Below, in pieces: positions 25,486 to 32,924 of a stretch of 64,000 bases of DNA. The position numbers and the translations under genes were made by a program. The notes beneath the pieces were generated by a model. That model saw only the letters and a list, made by a program, of their open reading frames with translations. It searched no databases and was not told the origin of the DNA. The stretch is taken from NCBI GenBank assembly GCA_052084925.1, contig JBQDEV010000001.1, forward strand, positions 383,054 through 447,053, in the 5' to 3' direction. The DNA comes from CmP2 sp052084925 (lineage in GTDB: Bacteria > Actinomycetota > Actinomycetes > Actinomycetales > Micrococcaceae). How positions within the stretch are numbered: position 1 is the first letter of the stretch; each line of letters starts with the position of its first letter.

Positions 25486-27257
25486 GCCAGCTCCTCGGCG
25501 GTGATCTGGGAGTCGACGATCTCGCGGTAGACCTCGGAGGCCTCCAGCAGCTCGTGGTGGGTGCCGCGACCGACGATGCGTCCGGCGTCGAGCACCAGGA
25601 TCTGATCGGCGTCGGTGATGGTGGAGACGCGCTGGGCCACCATGATGACGGTGGCGTTCTCGGTGTAGTCGCCCAGAGCGGCGCGCAGCCGGGCGTCCGT
25701 GGTGACGTCGAGGGCGGAGAACGAGTCGTCGAAGAGGTAGATCCGCGGCTGGCCCACCAGGGCGCGGGCGATGCACAGGCGCTGGCGCTGACCACCGGAG
25801 ACGTTGGTGCCGCCCTGGGAGATCCCGGAGGCCAGCCCGTGGCGGGCGGCATCGCCGTCGCCGGTGGTGCGATCGCGCACGAATTCCTCCGCCTGCGCGG
25901 TGGCCAGGGCCGCCCACAACTGTTCTTCGTCAGCGCCCGGGGCACCGAAGCGCAGATTCTCTGCAACGGTGCCGGAGAACAGGTACGGCTTCTGCGGCAC
26001 GTACCCCAGGGCCGCAGTGATCTCGGTGCGGGCCAGCTCCCGCACGGGCACGCCGTCGATGAGCACCTCACCCTCAGTGACGTCATGGAGCCGGGGGATC
26101 AGTCCGAGCAGGCTGGTCTTGCCCGCACCGGTGGACCCAATGATAGCTGTGGTGGTCCCAGCCGTCGCCGTGAAGCTGATGTTTTCGAGCACCGCGGATT
26201 CAGCACCCGGGAAGGCGAAGGAGACGTCACGGAACTCGACGGTGCCGGCGGGGCGTTGGCCGCCGGCCGGCACCTCGGGGGTGCGCGGGGTCTGCGGCTC
26301 CGCCATCGAGGGTGTCGTGTTGAGCACTTCGCCGATGCGGCGGGCGCACACCACGGCACGGGGGAGCATCATGAACATGAAGGTGCCCATCATCACGGCC
26401 ACCAGGATCTGCAGTAGGTACTGCATGAAGGCGGTTAGCGCGCCGACCTCGACGAGCCCGTCGGCCACGCGGTGGCCGCCGAACCAGAGCACCGCGGCCG
26501 TCGCGCCGTGCAGGATGATCATGATCAGCGGACCCATCAGCACGAAGATGCGCCCGATGCGCACCGAGGTGTCGGTGAGTACGGCGTTGGCGTCGGTGAA
26601 GCGCTGGGTCTCGTGGGCTTCGCGCACGAAGGCGCGCACCACCCGGATGCCCATGATCTGCTCGCGCAGCACGCCGTTGACTGCGTCGATGTTGTTCTGC
26701 ATGCGCTGGAACATCGGCAGCAGCATGCCCACCAGGATGGCCACGAAGATCAGCAGCACGGGTACGGACACCCACACCAGCCACGACAGCCCCGGATCCT
26801 CGCGCACGGCCATCACGATGCCGCCGATGGACATGATCGGCACCATCACCATGAAATTCAGCGCCATCAGCATCACCATCTGGACCTGCTGGACGTCGTT
26901 GGTGCCGCGGGTGATCAGGGTGGCCGCGCCGAAGCGGTTCACCTCGGCGGCGCCGAAACCATCGACGCGCCGGTACACGGCCTGGCGCAGGTCACGGCCC
27001 AGCCCCATAGCGGCGCGTGCGGCGAACCAGACGGCGGTGATGGCCGAGGCCAGCTGCACGAAGGCGACAACGAGCATGATGCCGCCGGTGCGCCAAATGA
27101 AGTCGGTATCGCCCACGGCCACGCCCTCATCGATGATGCGTGCGTTGAGGCTGGGCAGGTAGAGGGTCGTCATCGTGGCGACGAACTGCAGCAGCACGAC
27201 GGCGAGAATCGATCCGAGGTAGGGGCGCGAATAACGGGTTAACAGGGTCCAGAGCAT
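25482..27257 (-). CDS. ABC exporter subunit A (degenerate NBD)
   Basis: 591-residue half-transporter with six membrane helices (about 15-310) and an NBD (about 345-580). Walker A is GSTGAGKTSLL and the signature NVSGGQRQRL is canonical, but Walker B reads IYLFDDSFSALD, with Asp in place of the catalytic Glu. First gene of the pair; ATGA overlap with subunit B. The leader before it has no clear -10 box beside the start. Confidence 0.88.
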   Translation of the reverse strand: MLWTLLTRYSRPYLGSILAVVLLQFVATMTTLYLPSLNARIIDEGVAVGDTDFIWRTGGIMLVVAFVQLASAITAVWFAARAAMGLGRDLRQAVYRRVDGFGAAEVNRFGAATLITRGTNDVQQVQMVMLMALNFMVMVPIMSIGGIVMAVREDPGLSWLVWVSVPVLLIFVAILVGMLLPMFQRMQNNIDAVNGVLREQIMGIRVVRAFVREAHETQRFTDANAVLTDTSVRIGRIFVLMGPLIMIILHGATAAVLWFGGHRVADGLVEVGALTAFMQYLLQILVAVMMGTFMFMMLPRAVVCARRIGEVLNTTPSMAEPQTPRTPEVPAGGQRPAGTVEFRDVSFAFPGAESAVLENISFTATAGTTTAIIGSTGAGKTSLLGLIPRLHDVTEGEVLIDGVPVRELARTEITAALGYVPQKPYLFSGTVAENLRFGAPGADEEQLWAALATAQAEEFVRDRTTGDGDAARHGLASGISQGGTNVSGGQRQRLCIARALVGQPRIYLFDDSFSALDVTTDARLRAALGDYTENATVIMVAQRVSTITDADQILVLDAGRIVGRGTHHELLEASEVYREIVDSQITAEELA

Positions 27258-27457
27258 GGAGGGTCACTTCCGTGGCTGGGGTGGAGTCGCTCCGATGGGA
27301 GCGTGGTCCATCCTAGTCCCCCACACTCCAGGGCGCCTATGAGGATATCCCTACCCTTTCGCCGAACCGTCTCGACCTCGAGGGCTTCTCAGATTCGCAG
27401 CAAAAACCATAACAAGCAGACTGTATCTGTAACTGATTCTGCCGAACGGAGGCGGCG

Positions 27458-27652
27458 ATGGACACCGCGCCACCGCCCGATCTCCTGCGTTACGACGGCC
27501 TGGGGTCACAGAATCTCACTCGATATGGCCTCGAGCGACTGCTGGAGACAGACGAGTTCGAGCGCATTGCCCCTGGTTCGTTACTCAGCATGGCCAAGGA
27601 TTTCTCGAAGGCCCGCCCAGCTATCCAGCAAGCCCTGGAGATTCTCCGATGA
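27458..27652 (+). CDS. Small protein resembling an AbiEi-type N-terminal winged helix
   Basis: 64 residues. NLTRYGLERLLETDEFERIAPGSLL resembles the opening winged helix of AbiEi-type antitoxin proteins, in which a helix pair is followed by a PG turn; the catalytic remainder is absent, so it may be a remnant or a stand-alone regulator. CGGAGGCG precedes the ATG. Its stop overlaps the ATG of a 41-codon frame. Weak assignment. Confidence 0.4.
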   Translation: MDTAPPPDLLRYDGLGSQNLTRYGLERLLETDEFERIAPGSLLSMAKDFSKARPAIQQALEILR

Positions 27653-27774
27653 CCTCAAACCCTCAGCGCGAAGTTCCCGCCGACGACGCCACCTTGCTCT
27701 TCAAGAGCCCACCTGACTCAACATCAAAAAGACAATATGACGCTCTCAATCAAGAACAGGAGTGGAAGCTGTGA
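27649..27774 (+). CDS. 41-residue hypothetical protein overlapping the previous gene
   Basis: Opens at an ATG that overlaps the preceding stop (ATGA) and encodes a hydrophilic peptide ending in SKRQYDALNQEQEWKL. I recognise nothing in it. It overlaps the end of the convergent AbiEii-like gene by 29 bases, and lower-GC composition suggests it belongs with that accessory block. Confidence 0.3.
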   Translation: MTSNPQREVPADDATLLFKSPPDSTSKRQYDALNQEQEWKL

Positions 27775-28686
27775 CCTCGATGATCCACGTCAGCCACTCA
27801 CGCGCCGCCGCGATGTCTGGCAATACGGGAGTCGTCCCGCCGACCTTAGTTTCAGCTCTCGCGTCAGCGTACGCGAGTTCCCAGCCATACATCGAACGCA
27901 ACGGTAACGGCGGCCAGGGCTGCTGACGCCGCCAGTCGAACGTCCGCTCGCACAGTCTCCGCAGGACAGCAAGATCAGGATCGGCACCCCATAGCAGTTG
28001 CAGGTCAACGAGGTCGTGCGCTCGTTCGTAGGCGGGATCGGTGACGGCGTGGAGTTTTTGTGCGATCTGGTACTCCAGATCAACGAGCTCGACGGGTTGC
28101 AGATCCCCGAAACCGAAGTAGGCACCGAACTGCACCAGCTCACCGTCAACCTCCTTACGCGTGTGCGCCTCCGGGTCTATCTCAGGGTCGGAGACCTCGA
28201 CATCAAGTGCGCTCCAGGCTCTGCCGAGGAACGCGACCGACACTCGGTACGGGTGCATCACATACTCAGGCCGGGCGAGCCCCGGATCGTGACGTTTCAC
28301 CGCTCGAACGGCTGCGGTGAACGCGACGCGTTCTGGCGCATCTGGGTTACGACGCAACGCGCCTTTCGACGCCGGCACGCTTCCCCATCCCTTGGCCAGA
28401 CGCGCGCGCGGAACGCTTGCCCGAATTCTTCACCGCGGTCGCGGGTAGACACATCGAGGTCGGTGGTGGCGCGCGTGCCGCGCTCCCCGAATCGCAATTT
28501 CACTCCCATGCCACCCTTGACGGAGACCGTCTCGGGAAGCATCTGCGACACGATCAGCGTGCAGAGCATTGCGCGCGCACGCGCGATCGGGATATTCAGT
28601 GTGGTGGCGACCTGCGCGAGCCTGGCATTGAGCTGCGTCACGTTCAGCGGTGGGGTTACTTCATTCACTTCGATACCGTCCTCCAC
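27746..28686 (-). pseudogene. abiEii: AbiEii/AbiGii-family nucleotidyltransferase toxin, frameshifted
   Basis: The toxin half of an AbiE (type IV toxin-antitoxin, phage-abortive) locus. One frame from 28686 encodes LNIPIARARAMLCTLIVSQM and GGMGVKLRFGERGTRATTDLDVSTRD, the nucleotidyltransferase GG...DxD core. The remainder, from LAKGWGS onward to the stop at 27746, is in another frame and includes LEYQIAQKLHA and RAHDLVDL, the usual AbiEii C-terminal motifs. The switch lies at a (CG)5 tract, 28401-28410; losing one CG unit restores a single ~310-residue frame. Either the gene is off by slippage, it is decayed, or the base call is wrong. Confidence 0.75.
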
Positions 28687-29201
28687 GCATCTACGTCTTT
28701 CTCGTCGACCACGTCGCGCCGGAGCGCTTCATCGACGAGAGCCTCCCATCGGTCCGCCGGCATCCGATCACGCATGTCCGCCAGCGCCCGCCGGACAGTC
28801 GTCGCCGGGGCGCCCTCGTAATGAGTGAGGTCCTCGTCCGGCACGTCAGATCGCGTCTCCAGCTCCATCCACTCCGGCAGCGTGCGCCGCACGCGGCGAC
28901 GCACGCCCACACGCACCTTCGGCGGATTGAACTGCCCGAGCCCCCGCAGATTAAGCACGGATTCACGGTGCAAAAAAGCGCCTTCTCCAGCAAGAGCCAC
29001 GGCAATCGTCGGTTCAGTAAACGGGGTTATTGGCACGTCACGGTGCGCGTAAACGCCTTGCCCGTACGCTCGGAGCGCACCACGGGCGGCTAGCTTCCGC
29101 ACCTCAACGGCTGGCACACCTGCGTCCTCAGCCTCAGCGACGGTCACCACACCGTTGCGCGAAGCTGCAACCTCCCACAGGTCTTGCCGATAGCCCATCA
29201 A
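28665..29201 (-). CDS. abiEi: AbiEi-family antitoxin / regulator
   Basis: 178-residue protein. N-terminal winged helix (LWEVAASRNGVVTVAEAEDAGVPAVEVRKLAARGALRAYGQGVYAH, about 7-52) and the AbiEi C-terminal domain (TEPTIAVALAGEGAFLHRESVLNLRGL to ATTVRRALADMRDRMPADRWEALVDEALRR). In known systems this protein represses the operon and counters the nucleotidyltransferase. It overlaps the toxin gene by 22 bases. A short inverted repeat lies just before the start. Confidence 0.85.
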   Translation of the reverse strand: MMGYRQDLWEVAASRNGVVTVAEAEDAGVPAVEVRKLAARGALRAYGQGVYAHRDVPITPFTEPTIAVALAGEGAFLHRESVLNLRGLGQFNPPKVRVGVRRRVRRTLPEWMELETRSDVPDEDLTHYEGAPATTVRRALADMRDRMPADRWEALVDEALRRDVVDEKDVDAWRTVSK

Positions 29202-29220
29202 CTCACCCCTACGTCAATAG

Positions 29221-29238
29221 CGTACCAAATTCAGTACG
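29221..29238. promoter_or_regulatory. Candidate AbiEi operator
   Basis: CGTAC-N8-GTACG inverted repeat 20 bases upstream of the antitoxin start. AbiEi proteins are known to bind inverted repeats in their own promoters; assignment here is by position. Confidence 0.4.
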
Positions 29239-29345
29239 GTATTGGCACCGCCCTCATGACGCAGTAGCTGCGAAAAGTTCAGCTGAGACAGTGAATTCGA
29301 GCCAGGAACCACCGATTCCTGCAAAGACGATTCGTCCGAAGCAGG

Positions 29346-30299
29346 TCAGCTGCGCGCCCATTCGTAGACCACGCGGTTGCGCAGCTCCACGAGATCGACG
29401 CTCATCTCCTCCAGCACCTTCTCCTCGGCGGTTTCCGCCTCCCACGCGGGCACTTCGCGTGCCTTGCCATCGGGGCCTGTCGACACCATCACCGAGACAC
29501 CGTGGGCGAACGGATGCATTTCGCGGGTGGTGCGAGAGCCCGTGCGCGCCCGGATCACCACGTAGACCGAGCGCTTGGTGGTGTGCACCAACCGCGCTTC
29601 GATCTCGACCAGGTCTCCTGAGCGCACTTCGCGCACGAACCGCACCCCACCAGCGAACACGGCGACCACTGACGCACCCACCCAGCGGGCGGCACAGACA
29701 TCGGCCGCGGTGTCGATCCAGCGCAGCACGGTGCCGCCGGGGACCCTGCCACCACGCGGCACGTCTCGAGTGGAGGCTACGAAGCGCAGGGTGACGATCT
29801 CGGCGGACGTGTCTTCGGGCTCCGGGAACACGGCAGTATCCAGGGCATCTTCGCCGGCTCGATGCTCCGCGCCCCGGCGCTCGGCCAGTTCGCGGCGGGC
29901 CAGCCCGCCTTCGGTGGAGGGCTCCCACGGTGGCACCGGGACCGGGTCTCCGGCGTCATCAACAGCGGTGTAGATGAGCACGCACTGAGTGGAGACGGTG
30001 GGCTTGCCGTCCTCGTCGAGCAGTTCGGGTAGCAGTAGCCGGGTCTGCACGTGCACCGTTTTCTTGCCGGTGCGAATCAGCCGGGCCTGCACCACCACGG
30101 TGGACTCCACGGGCACGGAGTGATGGAAACGCATATTGCCGACGTAGGCAGCGACGACGTTGGTGCCGGTCCAGGTGGCGGCCATCGCGTAGCCGGCCTT
30201 GTCGAGCCAGCTCATCACCGTGCCGGCATCGACGGCTCCATCGGGAAAATCGTAAGCTTCGGCTCGGAAGTTCAGGGCTATGGACGTTCGCGCGGGCAT
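29346..30299 (-). CDS. Acyl-CoA thioesterase with two hotdog domains
   Basis: 317-residue cytosolic hydrolase releasing CoA from acyl-CoA. Two tandem hotdog domains: one from about residue 5 to 115 (AGTVMSWLDKAGYAMAATWTG ... VVVQARLIRTGKKTVHVQTRL) and one from about 165 to 290 (GGTVLRWIDTAADVCAARWVG ... VEIEARLVHTTKRSVYV). The typical Asp of the long helix is present in both. This layout is that of the YciA/ACOT-type double-hotdog enzymes. Start at 30299 (MPARTSIALNF); longer upstream readings overlap the divergent HEAT gene. Confidence 0.85.
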   Translation of the reverse strand: MPARTSIALNFRAEAYDFPDGAVDAGTVMSWLDKAGYAMAATWTGTNVVAAYVGNMRFHHSVPVESTVVVQARLIRTGKKTVHVQTRLLLPELLDEDGKPTVSTQCVLIYTAVDDAGDPVPVPPWEPSTEGGLARRELAERRGAEHRAGEDALDTAVFPEPEDTSAEIVTLRFVASTRDVPRGGRVPGGTVLRWIDTAADVCAARWVGASVVAVFAGGVRFVREVRSGDLVEIEARLVHTTKRSVYVVIRARTGSRTTREMHPFAHGVSVMVSTGPDGKAREVPAWEAETAEEKVLEEMSVDLVELRNRVVYEWARS

Positions 30300-30342
30300 A
30301 CTTAAGAAAATATCACTCCCCACCTTGCAGGAGGTTGCGACG

Positions 30343-30942
30343 GTGTTGCCTGAAAACGCCCCGACAAACGAGCCCGCTCCCCTCACGTCCGCCTCCGGGC
30401 CATCACCCGACCCGGTGGCCGTGCGCGTCGAGGACGCCGCCCGGAAGCTCGGTGCGAATCCCCTCATCGACTGGGCCACGCGACTGCTGTCGGGGACGGC
30501 TTCGCCACAGGACGACGGCGACCCAGACATCGAGTTACTCGGTGGGATGCCCGCGCTCGAGGACTGGATGGCCCGAGTCTGGGCCGCCCAGGTGCTGCTA
30601 CACCGTTGGCATCACGCTGCCGCACCGGCCGTGCTGGCCGGGCTGAATGATGAGGCGTGGCAGGTGCGCTCGGTCTGCGTGAAGGTGGCAGCGTTGCGGG
30701 GGATCACCGAGGCCGAGCTGACCGTGGTCACCCGACTGGATGATCCGGAGCCCACGGTGCGCGTCGACGCCGCCACCGCGCTGGGTGAACTGGGCTCGGT
30801 GGACACCTCCGGCACCGTGATCGGACTCGGCAACGCGGTGATGTCCACTGATTCCGTGATGGCCGATGCCGCCGAGCGAGCCCTGGAGCGTCTGGCCGAG
30901 CGTTTCGACCGGCCAGACATCCGCCCCAGCTCGCAGTACTGA
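30343..30942 (+). CDS. HEAT-repeat protein
   Basis: 199 residues. After about 50 variable residues come HEAT-like helical pairs: LNDEAWQVRSVCVKVAALRG, LDDPEPTVRVDAATALGELG, and a last pair ending ADAAERALERLAERFD. Such repeats bind other proteins and are common in PBS-lyase-like regulators. I choose the GTG at 30343 because AGGAGG lies 8 nt before it; an ATG at 30280 would overlap the divergent thioesterase. Partner unknown. Confidence 0.75.
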   Translation: MLPENAPTNEPAPLTSASGPSPDPVAVRVEDAARKLGANPLIDWATRLLSGTASPQDDGDPDIELLGGMPALEDWMARVWAAQVLLHRWHHAAAPAVLAGLNDEAWQVRSVCVKVAALRGITEAELTVVTRLDDPEPTVRVDAATALGELGSVDTSGTVIGLGNAVMSTDSVMADAAERALERLAERFDRPDIRPSSQY

Positions 30943-30972
30943 GACGGCAGGGCGCCGCTCAGCGAGACCTCC

Positions 30973-31016
30973 GAGCATGGTGAAGTTCGCGGTCGCCGGA
31001 TCGGCGCCGACGCGCT
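30973..31016. repeat. 44-bp direct repeat, left copy (3' end of aldo-keto reductase gene)
   Basis: Starts GAGCATGGTGAAGTTCGCGG and is identical to 32928-32971, where it is the last coding part of the aldo-keto reductase gene. The left copy has no reductase gene attached. The identity ends exactly at the reductase stop codon, so the two copies bracket the 1.9-kb HTH/PIN segment. Confidence 0.85.
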
Positions 31017-31176
31017 ACGCATAGGCGGGCATACCGCCCTCGTTGAACGCGGAGTAGAACTCATCCCACACCGCCAGCGTCTGTTCGCTGGCGTCCGCGG
31101 AGATGAAATGGTGGCCCCGAAGCGCAAGTTTGTTCAGGGGGACATGAGTGGAACACGCCACCATCGTCAACGCAAC
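31015..31176 (-). pseudogene. C-terminal remnant of an unidentified gene
   Basis: The minus strand reads 53 sense codons to a TAG, ending WDEFYSAFNEGGMPAYA, with LNKLALRGHHFISADASEQT before. It looks like the conserved end of a larger protein, but an in-frame TAA lies just upstream and no start or upstream domain follows. The stop overlaps the edge of the 44-bp repeat, so the fragment was probably left by the event that made the island. Parent family not recognised. Confidence 0.4.
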
Positions 31177-31238
31177 TTACGACACATTTTCTAACCAGGG
31201 ATGCCAGCAGGTATCTAGTTTTCGTTTCTTTCGTTCGC

Positions 31239-31244
31239 TACAAT
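31239..31244 (+). promoter_or_regulatory. -10 box of HTH/PIN module (leaderless)
   Basis: TACAAT lies 6 nt before the ATG at 31251; no Shine-Dalgarno sequence is present. Confidence 0.55.
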
Positions 31245-31250
31245 TGAGTT

Positions 31251-31670
31251 ATGGTTACACCGACCCTTACACCTCGTGACGCTGCTCGACAGGCAGCTGA
31301 TTTGGTCGAGAATGCGCGTTCACTGGTCATCAATGGACAGGATGTCCCGCTCAGCGACGAGCTCCGCCATGGCCTGCATGAGCTGTTGCGCCACATCGCC
31401 GCCGGAGAAGCTGTCGACGTCATCGCTCGTCGCGAGTTCTTGAGTACTCAACAGGCTGCAGAAATCTTGCAGGTCAGCCGTCCAACTCTGGTCAAGATGC
31501 TCGATGAAGGACTGATACGTTTTGAACGGCCGGGCACCCATCGCCGGATCTCCAAACAGGCCCTTGAGGAGTACCTGAAGGCCGAAGCTGAGACCAGAAA
31601 GAAAGCGCTGGAGGATCTGGCCGATACTTTTGACCCAGAATTGCCCGACCAGGTTGTTTCTACCCGTTGA
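31251..31670 (+). CDS. Excisionase-type HTH antitoxin
   Basis: 139 residues. The DNA-binding helix-turn-helix of excisionase/MerR type is REFLSTQQAAEILQVSRPTLVKMLDEGLIRFERPGTHRRI (about 61-100), followed by an acidic helical tail (KAEAETRKKALEDLADTFDPELPDQ) of the sort that plugs a toxin. Its stop overlaps the TTG start of the PIN gene. Together they fit a type II toxin-antitoxin pair in which the HTH protein represses and neutralises. Confidence 0.82.
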   Translation: MVTPTLTPRDAARQAADLVENARSLVINGQDVPLSDELRHGLHELLRHIAAGEAVDVIARREFLSTQQAAEILQVSRPTLVKMLDEGLIRFERPGTHRRISKQALEEYLKAEAETRKKALEDLADTFDPELPDQVVSTR

Positions 31671-32662
31671 GCGCTCCCATTGTTTTACTCGACGCGAATG
31701 TGCTGGTACCTCAGCGATTGAGCAGTTTACTGCTCACGCTGGCGGAGAACGACCTATTTCAACCCCGCTGGTCCGAACAGATTCTGAACGAAGTTGAACG
31801 CACCTTAGTCAATAAGCTCAATATTGAACCAGCGAGAGCCTCACGGCGGCTTGAAGCCATGCAACGTGCTTTCCAGCGAGCGACGGTTACTGGACATGAG
31901 AGCGTCATTGGCGACCCTCGGTGTGACGCCAAGGACCAGCATGTTTATGCTGCGGCGCAGTATGCCCGTGCGGGAATTCTGGTGACGTTCAACCTCCGCG
32001 ACTTTCCTCCAGTTGCCGATCAAGAAGGTGACGTTCCGAGCCAGCACCCCGATAATTTTCTGCTCCAACTCTGGTCAAAGGAGCCACGCGACGTGGAGTC
32101 AGCCATTACCCGCGAATCGGAGCGAATGACCCGTCCAACCATGGAAGTGCGTGACGTCCTCGCAGGAATCGCACCAATCGCACCATTGACAGCGAATACA
32201 CTTCACAATCATTGGGGACAGCGCTCAGCAGATTTTCCCTCCTTCGTCGCTGCTGATCCTCAGCAATCACCGTACGCGAAAGCTTTGGACAAGCCTGACT
32301 TCAGCAAACCTGATCACGTGCTCTACATGTGGTGGAATGCTCTGGGAGATCGGAAAGCGAAAGTAAACGCGCAAGAAGTACTGGAAGCACTAACTTACTC
32401 TCCCGCAGCCTTCGACTACGCAGAGATCGATGAGATGCTCTGTAGTTATTCTCTGGCGTCCAACGTTTACTATGCCGTGGACGCTCCAGATGAAGTCGCA
32501 TATATGAGATTCATTCCGAAGGTTGCGCAGACATCGCAGGCCTTTGCTCCGGTGACTGTCATGGACGCCGTTTTCATCACTCTAGTACGGGTTGGGCCAG
32601 AGCAGTGGAAAGTCTGGGGGTGGGGCGACCACATGACCTCATTAAGAGAAATAGCGGACTGA
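31667..32662 (+). CDS. PIN-domain toxin with extra C-terminal domain
   Basis: 331 residues. The PIN ribonuclease domain (about 1-185) shows VLLDANVLVP with the first Asp, NEVERTL with Glu, DAKDQHVYAAA with Asp, and TFNLRDFPP with the last Asp. A further ~135 residues (about 195-331) are not part of the PIN fold; their spacing and the ending EQWKVWGWGDHM suggest an NTF2/SnoaL-like fold, but this is weak. TTG start overlapping the antitoxin stop (TTGA). Lower GC than neighbours, consistent with acquisition. Confidence 0.78.
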   Translation: MSAPIVLLDANVLVPQRLSSLLLTLAENDLFQPRWSEQILNEVERTLVNKLNIEPARASRRLEAMQRAFQRATVTGHESVIGDPRCDAKDQHVYAAAQYARAGILVTFNLRDFPPVADQEGDVPSQHPDNFLLQLWSKEPRDVESAITRESERMTRPTMEVRDVLAGIAPIAPLTANTLHNHWGQRSADFPSFVAADPQQSPYAKALDKPDFSKPDHVLYMWWNALGDRKAKVNAQEVLEALTYSPAAFDYAEIDEMLCSYSLASNVYYAVDAPDEVAYMRFIPKVAQTSQAFAPVTVMDAVFITLVRVGPEQWKVWGWGDHMTSLREIAD

Positions 32663-32845
32663 TCGCAATGAGGCTGGCCCTGCTTACTTGATGGGCCTGT
32701 TGCCGCCTATTTATCCGCCCAGAGCACGACACGAGAACTGCAGAAATTCAACAATCCGTGCCACCTTTTGACCGCGTCGGGATAAGCATGCTTCGGCTCA
32801 TAAGTTACTTTGAAAATCGCTGTCGGAGATCCATGCGGACGCAAA

Positions 32846-32881
32846 ATGGGCGGGTATAGGAATTCTCCTATACCCGCCCAT
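32846..32881 (-). terminator. Strong intrinsic terminator
   Basis: Perfect 16-bp arms ATGGGCGGGTATAGGA and TCCTATACCCGCCCAT around a 4-base loop. On the minus strand the hairpin is followed by TTTTGC, so it ends leftward transcripts of the aldo-keto reductase 45 bases after its stop. It could also stop the rightward PIN transcript. Confidence 0.7.
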
Positions 32882-32924
32882 AAATGCTTAGAATTCTCCG
32901 CCCATTCCTGGACGAGAGTGCAAC

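Larger units (their letters stand above)
30943..31250. other. Left junction of the HTH/PIN island
   Basis: This 308-base stretch holds the left copy of a 44-bp repeat (30973-31016), a leftward gene remnant (31015-31176) and the AT-rich promoter of the HTH gene, with a TACAAT box at 31239-31244. Base composition becomes richer in A and T from about 31180. Confidence 0.6.

Noticed and set aside
30598..30978. Leftward frame beginning at the left 44-bp repeat, as a longer original reductase tail
   Set aside because: It runs antisense through the HEAT-repeat gene with shadow composition, so it does not show that the reductase once ended there.
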